Positions 25,282 to 34,657 of a stretch of DNA of 64,000 nucleotides are shown here, one piece after another; the stretch's first letter is position 1, and each line of letters starts with the position of its first letter. A program made the position numbers and the translations under genes. The notes under the pieces were generated by a model, which had not been told where the DNA came from, did not search any database, and saw only the letters and a list, made by a program, of their open reading frames with translations. The stretch lies in contig JAFSYJ010000040.1 of assembly GCA_017450025.1 (NCBI GenBank), positions 1 to 64,000 of the forward strand, read 5' to 3'. Source of the stretch: Clostridia bacterium (GTDB lineage Bacteria > Bacillota > Clostridia > UMGS1883 > UMGS1540).

Positions 25282-26195
25282 TATTTCCACCTTTCTTCAG
25301 CAAGCAAAATAACTTTTTTATCGTCTGAAGCGCTGATTTTTATAACCTCGCTGTCTCTTTTAAACCATGTTATCTGCCTTTTTGCAAGCCGTCTTGTATT
25401 GCGCTTGATAAGATTTATTGCTTCATCGCGCGCAAGCAGTCCGTCAAAGTAAAATTTAAGTTCCCTGTACCCTATGGACTGCATCGCGGTAACATTTTTG
25501 CCGCCTATTTTTCTGTAAATGTCAAGTGCTTCGTCAAAAAGACCTTGTTCCACCATTTTATCGACTCGCATATTTATTTTATTATACAAAATTTCGCGCT
25601 CTGTTTCAATAAAAAAATACAAATAATCAAAAATTTTTTCCTCTGAATTTGACTTCATGTCGCTCTCTGTTTTTGTCATTCCCGTATTTTCGTAAATTTC
25701 CAAAGCGCGGATAACTCTTTTTAAATCGTTTGGGTGCAGTTTTGCAGCGCTTTCGGGGTCGATCTTGCAAAGCTTTTCGTACATTGCGGTTTTTCCGTTT
25801 GCATTTGCTTCTTCCTCCAAGCGCTTGCGGATATCTTCGTCAAACGCGTTTTCGGCAAGCTTAATGCCGTGTATCAGCGTATCAATGTAAAGCCCCGTAC
25901 CGCCTGCAAGTATCGGCATTTTTCCGCGCGAATATATATCAAAAGCTGCTTCTTTTGCAAGCGTAACAAACTTGTCAACGGAAAAGCCTTCCCACGGCTC
26001 TAAAATATCAATAAGATGGTGCTTTATTCCGCACATTTCTTCTTCGGTAGGCTTCGCCGTGCCTATATTCATACGCTTGTAAATTTGCATTGAATCCGCC
26101 GATATGACCTCTCCGTCAAGCGCTTTTGCAACCTCGATCGCCAAGGCCGTTTTACCTGACGCAGTGGGTCCTGCAATAACAATAATAGGTATCAT
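25281..26195 (-). CDS. miaA: tRNA dimethylallyltransferase
   Basis: A 304-residue enzyme that adds a dimethylallyl group to A37 of tRNAs reading UNN codons. The P-loop GPTASGKTALAIEVA is at residues 8-22, followed by SADSMQIYKRMNIGTAKPT and the PILAGGTGLYID segment. Length is standard. The ATG directly abuts the mutL stop (TAAATG) and its own stop overlaps the next gene, so it is part of a tightly packed mutS-mutL-miaA run. Confidence 0.97.
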   Translation of the reverse strand: MIPIIVIAGPTASGKTALAIEVAKALDGEVISADSMQIYKRMNIGTAKPTEEEMCGIKHHLIDILEPWEGFSVDKFVTLAKEAAFDIYSRGKMPILAGGTGLYIDTLIHGIKLAENAFDEDIRKRLEEEANANGKTAMYEKLCKIDPESAAKLHPNDLKRVIRALEIYENTGMTKTESDMKSNSEEKIFDYLYFFIETEREILYNKINMRVDKMVEQGLFDEALDIYRKIGGKNVTAMQSIGYRELKFYFDGLLARDEAINLIKRNTRRLAKRQITWFKRDSEVIKISASDDKKVILLAEERWK

Positions 26196-28028
26196 TTAAA
26201 CAATCCTTTTAAACTGTTTTTCAATCTTATATTTTGACAGCTTCATAATAACAGGTCTGCCGTGCGGACAGGTCGCCTCGCCTTCGGTTTCTAAAATCCG
26301 TTCGCATAGACTTTTCTGTTCCTCAACCGACAGCTTTTGCCCTGCCTTAAGTGCCGCCTTGCAGGCAAGAGTGTATATCGCCTTATCCGCCCGCGCGGCG
26401 GCAGGCTCTCTGCCGTTTGAAAGTATTTCCAAAGCCTCTGATATATAAGGCTGTGCCTCAGCAATATCTATGTTGTCTGGTATTGCCGATATTTTTACGG
26501 TATTATGTCCGAACTCCTCGGCGTCAAACCCTGCTTTGTCAAAAAAATCTCTGTTTTCCGCAAATGTGGCAAATTCAGAAGCCGTCACCTGAACCGTTAA
26601 AGGCAAAAGCAACATCTGCGAATTTATCTTTTCGTTTTTTATGATTTCCTCGTAAATTATCCTTTCGTGTGCGGCGTGCTGGTCAATCAAAATCATATTG
26701 TTGCCGTATTCCGCTACGATATACGTCCCGAAAAGCTGGCCTATAACTCTGACCTCTTCCTTTGTTTCAGGCAAGGCCTCGTTTTCCGTATTCCGCTCCC
26801 TGCCAAACGCCTTTTGAATTACCTCCTGCGGTATCTGAGGCTTTGGAATAACAATATCCTCACTGATTACGGGCTTTTGCACAAACTCCGTTTTAACCTG
26901 CGGCTTTGGCGGTATATAGTCCACGGGAATATTATCTTTTTTTGCAGGTTTTACAACAAAGCCGCTTTTTTTAATATCCTCAAACCCCGTTTGCGGCTTG
27001 ACCTCTTTCTTACTTTCCAATTCCATATTGCGCGTAACATCGGCTTTATAAAGCGCGTTTTTTGCTGCCCAATAAACTGCCGAAAATATGTCTTTTTCAT
27101 TGGAAAACTTAATTTCGGCTTTAGTCGGGTGAACATTAACATCGCACAGTGCGGGATTTACTGTGATATTTAAAACTGCCACAGGAAATCTACCCGTCAT
27201 CATATGGCTTTTGTAGCTTTCGGAAAGCGCAAGGTAAAAATTCTTGTTTACGACAAGACGACTGTTGACAAAGAAAATCTGATTCGACCTGTTGCCCCGT
27301 GAGAGCGAAGCCTTGCCGACAAGTCCCGTAACCCTCACGCCATTTTCTTCGTAATCGGCTTCTATCATCTGTGCCGCAGTTTCTGCGCCCATAACGGAAT
27401 AAACAACATTCTTTAAGCTATTGTCGCCGCTTGTATAAAAAACTTCTTTTCCGTTTGAAATAAATCTTATCGACACATCGGGGCGCGCCATTGCCATTCT
27501 TTTAAGCGTGTCCTCAATATGAGCCGCCTCGGTAGAATCCTTTTTCAGAAACTTCATTCGCGCAGGCGTGTTATAAAAAAGATTCCGCACGGTTATCGTC
27601 GTACCGTTAGGACAGCCTGCAGGGCGTATATCTCTGACCTCGCCGCCTTTAAGAGATGCGTATGTCCCTTCGGCTTCGTCTGAAGTGCAGGTAAAGATCT
27701 CAACCTCCGAAACAGCTCCTATGCTGTAAAGAGCCTCGCCACGGAAGCCGAGAGTGTGAATTGTTTCCAAGTCCCTACCGTCTGATATTTTGCTCGTCGC
27801 GTGGCGCAGGAAAGCCGTCGGTACTTGTTCTGCCGCAATTCCACAGCCGTTGTCGGTAACTCTCATGTAAGAGATACCGCCGTTTTTTATTTCAACAACT
27901 ATTCTTCCTGCTCCGGCATCAATGGAATTTTCAACAAGCTCCTTGATGACAGAAGCAGGCCTTTCAACAACCTCACCTGCTGCAATCAGCGACGCAGTTT
28001 CGGGCGATAAAACTTTAATATCCGCCAT
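26196..28028 (-). CDS. mutL: DNA mismatch repair protein MutL
   Basis: A 610-residue GHKL ATPase and endonuclease. The N-terminal ATP site is ELVENSIDAGAGRI with DNGCGI and GFRGEAL; the C-terminal dimerisation/endonuclease domain has DQHAAHERIIYEE (metal-binding DQHAxxE type) and CPHGRPV near the end, so it is the endonuclease-proficient class used by bacteria without MutH. A proline/lysine-rich linker joins the halves. It looks intact although the mutS gene just upstream is interrupted. Its ATG directly follows the mutS stop. Confidence 0.96.
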   Translation of the reverse strand: MADIKVLSPETASLIAAGEVVERPASVIKELVENSIDAGAGRIVVEIKNGGISYMRVTDNGCGIAAEQVPTAFLRHATSKISDGRDLETIHTLGFRGEALYSIGAVSEVEIFTCTSDEAEGTYASLKGGEVRDIRPAGCPNGTTITVRNLFYNTPARMKFLKKDSTEAAHIEDTLKRMAMARPDVSIRFISNGKEVFYTSGDNSLKNVVYSVMGAETAAQMIEADYEENGVRVTGLVGKASLSRGNRSNQIFFVNSRLVVNKNFYLALSESYKSHMMTGRFPVAVLNITVNPALCDVNVHPTKAEIKFSNEKDIFSAVYWAAKNALYKADVTRNMELESKKEVKPQTGFEDIKKSGFVVKPAKKDNIPVDYIPPKPQVKTEFVQKPVISEDIVIPKPQIPQEVIQKAFGRERNTENEALPETKEEVRVIGQLFGTYIVAEYGNNMILIDQHAAHERIIYEEIIKNEKINSQMLLLPLTVQVTASEFATFAENRDFFDKAGFDAEEFGHNTVKISAIPDNIDIAEAQPYISEALEILSNGREPAAARADKAIYTLACKAALKAGQKLSVEEQKSLCERILETEGEATCPHGRPVIMKLSKYKIEKQFKRIV

Positions 28029-29786
28029 TTATACTCCCTCTTTTGCTTTTTTTGAAAGCTCAAATAATTTTCCGAGCGCCTCTATTGGTGTTAAAACATT
28101 GGGGTCTATTTTTTTAAGTTCTTCTACTATTTCATTACCCGCAAAGGCATCAAAGCCTATCTGGGCGCTTGCGTCCTTTTGAATCCTTCTGCCGTTTGAT
28201 ATCACCCTGATTTGAGTACCTTCGCTCTCAATGCCCTCTAAAATTTCTTTTGCCCTTTTCGTTATTTTGTCAGGCACGCCGGCAAGCTTTGCCACTTCGA
28301 TTCCGTAGCTTTCGTCAGCGCCGCCCTGAACTATTTTTCTTAAAAATATAATATCGTCGTTGCGCTTTTTAACCGCAATCGAATTATTTACAACACCGTC
28401 CATTTTGCCCTCAAGCGCCGTGAGCTCGTGGTAATGCGTGGCAAAAAGCGTTTTTGCTTTTATTTTTTGAGCGCAGTATTCCAAAACCGCCCACGCGATC
28501 GAAAGCCCATCATAGGTGCTTGTCCCTCTGCCTATCTCATCTAAAATCAAAAGGCTTTTACCTGTTGCATTTTTTAAGATGCCTGCGACTTCGCTCATTT
28601 CCACCATAAATGTACTCTGGCCTGCCGCCAAATCGTCTGACGCGCCGACTCTTGTAAACACCTTGTCCACAACGCCTATTTTGCAGCTGTCACACGGTAC
28701 GAAGCTCCCTATCTGCGCCATAATTATTATGAGTGCCGCCTGCCGCATATATGTTGATTTGCCGGCCATATTAGGACCTGTTAAAATAGTCAGCCGTCTG
28801 TCAGATGTGTTTATTGATGTGTCGTTAGGTACAAACAGGCTTCCGCGCAAAACCTTTTCTACAACAGGATGTCTGCCGCCTGAAATTTCGATAGAGTCGC
28901 TCATATCCACAACAGGATATGTGTAGTTGTTTTTATACGCAACCTCCGCGAGCGCGCAAAGGGCGTCAACCGTCGCAACGCACCGCGCTGTTCTCTGTAT
29001 CCTGTCCACTTGAGATGCAAGTATATCTCTTATTTCTCCAAACAGCTTGTACTCAAGCGCGGCGATTTTTTCAGCCGCTCCGAGTACCTCGTCCTCGATT
29101 TCTTTAAGTCTTTGAGTGATATATCTCTCACCCGTTGTTATTGTTTGCTTGCGGATATAATCGTCGGGCACGCGGTCTTTATACATATTTGAAATTTCTA
29201 TGTAATACCCGAATACCTTATTATATTTTACCTTTAAATTTTTAATTCCCGTTCTTTCGCGCTCGGCATTTTCAACCTCTGCCATAGCGCCCGTGCCTTT
29301 GTCTCTGATAACGCGAAGCCTGTCAAGCTCCTCGTTATAGCCTTTTTGTATTATCTTGCCGTCACGCATAGCAAGCGGAGGGTCTTCTACTATTCCTCTG
29401 ACTAAAATATCGTATATGTCGTAAAGCTCGTCAAAGTCAGAAATTTCCTTTATGAGCGGAGCGTCAAAAAATTCAAGCTCCTTTTTGAGACGCGGCAGCC
29501 ATTTAATAGACTCACGCATTTTTACAAGGTCACGCGGATTTGCGCTGCCCATAACAATTCTGCTTATCGCTCTTTCAAGGTCGGAAATATAGCATAAAAC
29601 CTCGCGGACATTGTCGCGCGCTATATTATCCCCTTTGAACGATGCCACCGCGTTAAGCCTATGATTTATCTTTGCGCAGTTTAAAAGCGGTCTTAAAAGC
29701 CAATTTTTAAGTATCCGTGAGCCCATCGCCGTTTTTGTATCGTCAAGCACCCAAAAAAGCGAGTGTGTCTTTCTCTTGTCTCTCAT
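28029..29786 (-). pseudogene. mutS: mutS, C-terminal part after an in-frame stop
   Basis: These 585 codons continue MutS in the same frame as the N-terminal part, from the lever/core region (HSLFWVLDDTKTAMGSR) through the clamp to the ATPase, with Walker A GPNMAGKSTYMRQ, Walker B LLILDEIGRGTSTYDG and the ATHYHEL switch. An ATG at 29786 is in frame, but no good ribosome binding site precedes it, so independent translation is doubtful. Without the mismatch-binding domain this piece could not detect mismatches. Together with 29790-30626 the gene has normal MutS length (about 865 codons). Confidence 0.88.
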
Positions 29787-29789
29787 ACT

Positions 29790-30626
29790 TTAGACAATTT
29801 CGAGATTTCTCCTTGCGCTCTGATCCAAACCCATATACTGGGCGGATTCATATACCTCTAAGTTCCGTATATGCTGCGGGTCCATCTGCTGCGTTTGCAG
29901 TATATATGACAAAAGTGCCCCTGTCGCACAAGCTGAATACTGATTAAGTTCGTCATTCATATCCTTAAAGTGCGAAGAAATCAATGCTTCGGCATTTTCG
30001 GGCAAAAAGTATGCATCGTTGCAAAGCTCAAGCCGCGCCTCGGTTTTTTCGTCAATATACTTTTTGAGTTCCGCGTCTTCATATCCGTCAATGTTTATTA
30101 TTATTTCAACAGGTGCAAACCTTGCAAGCTCATCTATGATATTCAAGGTTTCATTCCCGTATATAAAAGATGTAGTCATAATATCGCCTGTCGAAACCTC
30201 GCAAAATGTTATGCCTGCGCCGCCTGTGTCTTTAAAAATACAGCACATATAGTTAGTGGTCTTGCTTGCCAAAAAATCGCCGTCTAAAATAGTACCCGGA
30301 GTTATAAGGCGCACGACCTCCCTGTCAACAAGCTTTTTGCCTTTTTGCGGTGCTTCGGTCTGCTCGCATATAGCGACCTTTAAACCTGCTGCAATAAGCT
30401 TCGCGATGTACGGCTCAACAGAGTGATACGGCACTCCGCACATTGGCGCTCTTTCTTCCTGACCGCAGTTTTTGCCCGTAAGTGCAATATTTAAAATTTC
30501 CGATGCAACTTTGGCATCGTCATAAAACATTTCGTAAAAATCACCAAGCCTGAAAAATAAAATTGCATCGCTGTACTGCTCTTTAATTTCCAGATATTGC
30601 TTCATCATAAGTGTAGGTTCAGCCAT
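29790..30626 (-). pseudogene. mutS: mutS, N-terminal part ending at a premature TAA
   Basis: These 278 codons encode the mismatch-binding domain (KQYLEIKEQYSDAILFFRLG with the conserved Phe-Glu of DFYEMFYDDA), the connector and the start of the core, stopping at TAA 29790-29792 right after SARRNLEIV. Relatives have Glu at this place, so one G-to-T change (GAA to TAA) explains the stop. The start is sound (GGAGGTACATTATG). Either the strain is mismatch-repair deficient (a mutator) or this is a base-call error. No frameshift is involved. Confidence 0.9.
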
Positions 30627-30739
30627 AATGTACCTCCAAACCTTGCATTTTGGAATATCTAACCATTGTTATTTTATCATATAAAAAAATAAATTTCAAC
30701 AAATAATCTTAAAAAACTGCATAGCTTTTTACATAGATA

Positions 30740-30767
30740 TTGACATATTATTTTTTTAAAGTAATAT
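30740..30767 (+). promoter_or_regulatory. Probable promoter of madLM
   Basis: TTGACA (30740-30745) and TAATAT (30762-30767) are 16 bases apart, 43 bases before the GTG start of madL. Confidence 0.55.
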
Positions 30768-30810
30768 ACAATGTAAGATTATAGTATAATCAAAGAAAGG
30801 GATGGTAATT

Positions 30811-31191
30811 GTGATATATGGCGTAGCACTATTGTCTGTCTGTATGTTTATAGGTTCGTTAATCGGTAACCTGTTGGGTCTTGCCACAGGGCTTGGATCC
30901 GATATAGGTGGTGTTGGATTTGCAATGCTGCTGCTGTTGCTGTTGCTGATAACAAATTCAAATAAAATCACAAAAAAACTGCCCGAAGGTTATGAAAAAG
31001 GTCTTAACTTCTGGAAAGAGATGTTTATTCCCGTTATTATTGCAATGTCAGCGTCGCAAAATGTTTTTGGTGCTGTTTCCGGCGGCGGTCTGGCGCTTAT
31101 CGCCGGAATAGCATCAGTCTTGGTAGCCTTTCTTATGCTTCCGATTTTGAACAGCTTTTTATTAAAAATGGCTTTGTTATGTCATTCTTGA
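30811..31191 (+). CDS. madL: Malonate transporter subunit MadL
   Basis: A 126-residue, four-helix membrane protein that forms the malonate:Na+ symporter with MadM. The GTG at 30811 gives the typical family start (MIYGVALLSVCMFIGSLIGN) and has AAAGGG 9 bases upstream, while an ATG three codons earlier lies on the RBS. GVGFAMLLLLLLL is the second conserved block. Its 3' end overlaps madM by 13 bases, and the last residues (KMALLCHS) look non-native. No malonate decarboxylase genes are in the window, so the true substrate remains inferred. Confidence 0.82.
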   Translation: MIYGVALLSVCMFIGSLIGNLLGLATGLGSDIGGVGFAMLLLLLLLITNSNKITKKLPEGYEKGLNFWKEMFIPVIIAMSASQNVFGAVSGGGLALIAGIASVLVAFLMLPILNSFLLKMALLCHS

Positions 31192-31898
31192 TTGTGGGCA
31201 TTATTTCGGTATTTTCAAATTTTGTTTCTTCAAAGCTGACTCACGGACGAATACATAATTCAGCAATTGCAATATTTGTAGGCTTGATTCTTGCCTATGT
31301 CGGAGGAACAATCACAGGCGGCGAAAAGGGAATTTCCGATATTTCCGTTTTTGCAGGGCTCGGAATTTTAGGCGGCTCATCACTTCGTGATTTTGCCATT
31401 GTTGCCACTTCTTTCGGCGCAAAGATGTCGGAAATCAAAAAATGCGGAGCAGTTGGCATTGTTTCACTTTTGGTAGGTATCTTAACGGCTTTTATAGCAG
31501 GTGCAGTTGTTGCAATCGCATTTGGTTATACAGATGCTGTCAGCGTATCCACAATTGCCGCAGGAACGGTTACATTTGTAGTCGGTCCTGTCACAGGTGC
31601 GGCGTTGGGTGCTGAATCAACCGTAATCGCTATCTCCGTAGCAAGCGGCTTGGTTAAATCGATTGCGGCTATGTTATTCACCCCTGTTGTTGCCAAAAAA
31701 ATCGGTCTTAATACGCCGAGAGCCGCAATGATTTTTGGCGGTCTAATGGGAACTACAAGCGGAACAACGGCAGGTCTTGCGGCAACAGATGCAAGCCTCG
31801 TTCCTTACGGTGCAATGACAGCCCCATTCTATACGGGACTTGGCTGTTTACTGTGTCCTTCAGTGCTGTATCCGCTAATGAGATTATTTTTATCATAA
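31179..31898 (+). CDS. madM: Malonate transporter subunit MadM
   Basis: A 239-residue polytopic membrane protein matching MadM: KLTHGRIHNSAIAIFVGLIL, then LAYVGGTITGGEKGISD, GILGGSSLRDFAIVATSFG and a C-terminal half rich in small residues. The ATG at 31179 has no ribosome binding site. The same frame stays open upstream with SDFEQLFIKNGFV, which resembles the missing N-terminus of other MadM proteins, so the real start may lie upstream at a non-standard codon, or a small indel may have altered the madL-madM junction. Confidence 0.82.
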   Translation: MSFLIVGIISVFSNFVSSKLTHGRIHNSAIAIFVGLILAYVGGTITGGEKGISDISVFAGLGILGGSSLRDFAIVATSFGAKMSEIKKCGAVGIVSLLVGILTAFIAGAVVAIAFGYTDAVSVSTIAAGTVTFVVGPVTGAALGAESTVIAISVASGLVKSIAAMLFTPVVAKKIGLNTPRAAMIFGGLMGTTSGTTAGLAATDASLVPYGAMTAPFYTGLGCLLCPSVLYPLMRLFLS

Positions 31899-31913
31899 GA
31901 GCATAATATAAAA

Positions 31914-31960
31914 AACGAATGATCCTTTATGATCCCGCGGTCATACAGGATCATTTTTTA
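31914..31960 (+). terminator. Terminator of madLM
   Basis: AATGATCCT and AGGATCATT arms enclose an inner TGATC...GGTCA pairing, followed by TTTTTTA. It ends the madLM transcript 15 bases past the stop. Confidence 0.75.
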
Positions 31961-31999
31961 TACCGAATATTGTCTTATCCCCTTTTAATATATTTTTCC

Positions 32000-32028
32000 T
32001 TGACAATTCCGCAAGTATGGGGTAATAT
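32000..32028 (+). promoter_or_regulatory. Promoter of the methyltransferase gene
   Basis: TTGACA (32000-32005), 17 bases, TAATAT (32023-32028), about 32 bases before the ATG. Confidence 0.65.
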
Positions 32029-32059
32029 GAGCTTGTATCAAGTGAAAGGAAACAAGAAA

Positions 32060-32902
32060 ATGTCTAAACAATCACTCATTAAACTTAATAAGCTTTTCAA
32101 AGCTCCCGTTCACCCATTTAATTTGCAAAATAACGGCGTAAAATCGTATGCTATGTGGCAGTACGAAAAGGGTGAGGACACAATTAAGTTTTTTCTTAAA
32201 AAATACACAAAAGAAGAAATGTTTAAAGACAAAATATGCGTCGATATCGGCTGCGGCGCGGCTGGAAAGTCTTTATTCTATGTTTCGTGCGGCGCAAAAA
32301 AAGTTTACGGCTTGGAGATCCTCGGAAAGTACAAGGAAGAAGCCGACGCCCTTGCAGAGTCGCTCGGATTTTCGGACAAGTTTGAATTTGTATGCGGTGA
32401 CAGCGCGGATTTGCCTTTCGAAGATAATTTTGCCGACACGATAATAGTAAACGACGCTATGGAGCATGTCGCAAACCCTGAAAAAACCTTGCTTGAAATG
32501 ATGCGTGTTTTAAAAAGCGGCGGGAGGATTTATATAAACTTTCCTCCGTATTATCACCCGTTTGGCGCGCACTTGAGCGATGCGATATATATACCGTGGG
32601 TGCATATACCGTATTCCGAAAAAACGCTGATAGAAGCGTATAAAGAGCTCGTTAAAGATGTCCCTGACGGCGCAGAAAGAATAAAGTTCCGTATTTCCAA
32701 AAGGGAAAACGGTGAAGAATATTTTTCTTATATAAACAAAATGACGCTGAAAAGGTTTAAAGGAATACTGAAAAAGCTTGATTTAAAGCCTGTTTACTAT
32801 TGCGAAGCCCCCCTGCGAAGCATTCTGTCACCTCTGGCAAAGCTCCCAGGATTGCGTGAAATGTTTGTAAAAATGGCCGTTGTGGTGCTTGAAAAAAAAT
32901 AA
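32060..32902 (+). CDS. Class I SAM-dependent methyltransferase
   Basis: A 280-residue methyltransferase of the UbiE/type 11 kind. Motif I is VDIGCGAAGKSLFYVSCGAK (SAM-binding glycine loop), motif II ends YGLEIL, the acidic motif VCGDSADLPFEDNFAD gives the adenine contact, and VNDAMEHVANPEKTLLEMMR is motif IV. The substrate is not evident. The ATG at 32060 is set by GAAAGGA 9 bases upstream and fits the promoter; an open frame further upstream crosses the previous terminator and is not coding. It is monocistronic with its own promoter and terminator. Confidence 0.85.
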   Translation: MSKQSLIKLNKLFKAPVHPFNLQNNGVKSYAMWQYEKGEDTIKFFLKKYTKEEMFKDKICVDIGCGAAGKSLFYVSCGAKKVYGLEILGKYKEEADALAESLGFSDKFEFVCGDSADLPFEDNFADTIIVNDAMEHVANPEKTLLEMMRVLKSGGRIYINFPPYYHPFGAHLSDAIYIPWVHIPYSEKTLIEAYKELVKDVPDGAERIKFRISKRENGEEYFSYINKMTLKRFKGILKKLDLKPVYYCEAPLRSILSPLAKLPGLREMFVKMAVVVLEKK

Positions 32903-32906
32903 AAAA

Positions 32907-32943
32907 TTATCCCTGCTTGCATAAGCAAACAGGGATTTTTCTT
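32907..32943 (+). terminator. Terminator of the methyltransferase gene
   Basis: ATCCCTG and CAGGGAT arms with an inner GCTT/AAGC-type pairing, followed by TTTTTCTTTT, just after the stop. It may also serve the converging ireB gene. Confidence 0.8.
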
Positions 32944-32971
32944 TTGTGATTTATGATAGTTTGTCTTTTGT

Positions 32972-33229
32972 TTACTCTTCAATATTTTTAAGAAAGCTTT
33001 TAACAAAAAACTCGATTATTTCATCACGCTCAACACGGCTTATAACACCGCGCGCATTATTGTAACTTGTGATATATGTCGGGTCTCCCGAAAGCAGGTA
33101 ACCGACTATCTGACTCGTCGGGTCGTAGCCTTTTTCCACAAGAGAGTTGTAAACCTCTTTAAGCACGCTTTCAATTTGAAGCTTTCTGTCAAGCTCCGGG
33201 TTGTATTTCATCGTATTTTCATTTTCCAT
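32972..33229 (-). CDS. ireB: IreB/ReoM-family regulatory phosphoprotein
   Basis: An 85-residue protein of the IreB (UPF0297/YrzL) family. In Enterococcus and Listeria (where it is ReoM) it is phosphorylated by a PASTA kinase and controls proteolysis of MurA, hence peptidoglycan synthesis and cephalosporin resistance. The pattern LKEVYNSLVEKGYDPTSQIV, then GYLLSGDPTYITSYNNAR and RDEIIEFFVKSFL, covers the family. A Thr near the N-terminus is the usual phosphosite (here in ENTMKYN). The ATG follows GAGGGTGG. Confidence 0.93.
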   Translation of the reverse strand: MENENTMKYNPELDRKLQIESVLKEVYNSLVEKGYDPTSQIVGYLLSGDPTYITSYNNARGVISRVERDEIIEFFVKSFLKNIEE

Positions 33230-33304
33230 AACTTACCACCCTCCTATACTGTTATAATACACTAATTTTTTTCATAAATCAAGTAGTTTTATATTACAAA
33301 GCTG

Positions 33305-34237
33305 TTAATAGTTTGTAAATTCCGAGCCCTGATATATGTTTCTTTCCGCCATTTTCTTGTCAATTCCGCCCAAGACGGAAATTTTATTGATGCTCCACGC
33401 GGGAGCTATCAAATCAGCTTTTGCGCCGTCACCCGTAACGCGCTCTATCACGCACTCCGGAGGCAAAAGAGCTATCTGTGAGCATACTATATCAATATAG
33501 TCATCTTTTGACAGCGGCGTATATTTGCCGCTGTGGTATAATTTTTCGTATTCCGTTCCACGAAGGATATGCAAAAGTGATATTTTAACGGCGTCTGGAT
33601 ACATCAAACCCACTTTTTTTGCGGTGTCGAGCATCATTTCGGGCGTCTCGCCGTACAATCCGTCAATCATATGAACGCATACACGGATTCCCGCATTTTT
33701 AAGCTTTAAAAAAGTATCCTCAAAACAAGCAAAACCATATCCGCGGTTAAAGCCATTTGCCGTTTTATCAAAAACTGTTTGCAGCCCGAGTTCGACAGTC
33801 AGGTAAGTTTGCTCTGAAAGCTTTTGCAAACAGGCTGATGTTTTGTCATCGATGCAGTCGGGACGCGTTGCTATGGCAAGTCCGCAAACATCAGGAAAGC
33901 TCAGAGCTTCACCGTATTTTGCATTTAATACTTCAACAGGTGCGTAAGTATTTGTATGCGCCTGAAAATACGCAATCATTTTTTGCGGCTTTCCGTATTT
34001 TGCCGTCAGGCGCTTCTGCTCATTTGCAAGTTGCTCCGTAATACTGCCGCTATGCGTAAATGCGCCGGAGCCGCCGAGACAAAATGCGCAGCCTCCGCGA
34101 GATACTGCGCCGTCAATGTTTGGGCAGGAGAACCCTGCATCGATCACTGCCTTATAAATCTTTCCGCCAAACTTATTTTTTAAATGGTAGTTCAGCGTAT
34201 GATAACGCTTGTTGTCGTCGGAATACTCAAACTTCAT
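33305..34237 (-). CDS. Radical SAM protein, TIGR01212 (YhcC-like) family
   Basis: A 310-residue radical SAM protein. The cluster-binding cysteines are in CPNIDGAVSRGGCAFCLGG (a long CX9CX2C form typical of this family), with later AYFQAHTNTYAPVEVL, VELGLQTVFDKTANGFNRGY and the C-terminal CVIERVTGDG block. E. coli YhcC belongs here; its substrate is unknown. It overlaps the VanZ gene by 11 bases, so the two are co-translated in a leftward set. Confidence 0.88.
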   Translation of the reverse strand: MKFEYSDDNKRYHTLNYHLKNKFGGKIYKAVIDAGFSCPNIDGAVSRGGCAFCLGGSGAFTHSGSITEQLANEQKRLTAKYGKPQKMIAYFQAHTNTYAPVEVLNAKYGEALSFPDVCGLAIATRPDCIDDKTSACLQKLSEQTYLTVELGLQTVFDKTANGFNRGYGFACFEDTFLKLKNAGIRVCVHMIDGLYGETPEMMLDTAKKVGLMYPDAVKISLLHILRGTEYEKLYHSGKYTPLSKDDYIDIVCSQIALLPPECVIERVTGDGAKADLIAPAWSINKISVLGGIDKKMAERNIYQGSEFTNY

Positions 34238-34655
34238 TTTTTATTTTTTCTTTCCGCGGTAATTTTAAATATAGCAACATTCCGAGCAGAGAACCGCATG
34301 AGTCAAGCAAAACATCTTTTATCATTCCCGCTCTGCCCGAAACAAATGTCTGGTGCAGCTCATCGCTTGCAGCGTACAAAACACAAAACGCAAGGACTAC
34401 CCAAAACTTAACATTTTTGAGCCTTCCCAAGCTGTTGTATGCTAAAATTCCAAGTACAAAATATAAGATAAAATGAGCCGTTTTTCTTACAAAATTCTCT
34501 GTAACTTCAATGTGAAAAATACGGCTTAAAAATTCAACTATCCCTCCGCTTTGAACACTTGATGTGCTTGCGTCTTGGCTGGAAAATCCAAATATCAGCC
34601 ACATCCATAATATAAGCGTAAGAAAGCGGATAACCATCTTTATAGTTTGTTTCAT
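34227..34655 (-). CDS. VanZ-like membrane protein
   Basis: A 142-residue protein with four predicted membrane helices and the VanZ pattern: FGFSSQDASTSSVQS after the first helix, RKTAHFILYFVLGILAYNSL in the middle, and SDELHQTFVSGRAGMIKDVL with the conserved Asp-Glu-x-His-Gln. VanZ-like proteins are linked to teicoplanin tolerance or cell-envelope work, but most, like this one, have no proven role and stand outside van operons. The ATG at 34655 lies two bases after the upstream stop; an in-frame TTG is six bases earlier. Confidence 0.88.
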   Translation of the reverse strand: MKQTIKMVIRFLTLILWMWLIFGFSSQDASTSSVQSGGIVEFLSRIFHIEVTENFVRKTAHFILYFVLGILAYNSLGRLKNVKFWVVLAFCVLYAASDELHQTFVSGRAGMIKDVLLDSCGSLLGMLLYLKLPRKEKIKNEV

Positions 34656-34657
34656 AA

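Noticed and set aside
24473-25312. A 279-codon plus-strand frame opposite the HlyD-like gene
   Set aside because: Serine-rich low-complexity translation typical of antisense shadows; no RBS; the minus-strand gene has TAATG couplings on both sides.
26667-27173. A 168-codon plus-strand frame opposite mutL
   Set aside because: No RBS, no family pattern, and mutL is complete on the other strand.
29786-29795. Programmed read-through or recoding of the mutS stop
   Set aside because: TAA is the least leaky stop, there is no selenocysteine-type element or conserved downstream structure, and other genes in the window use TAA as a normal stop.
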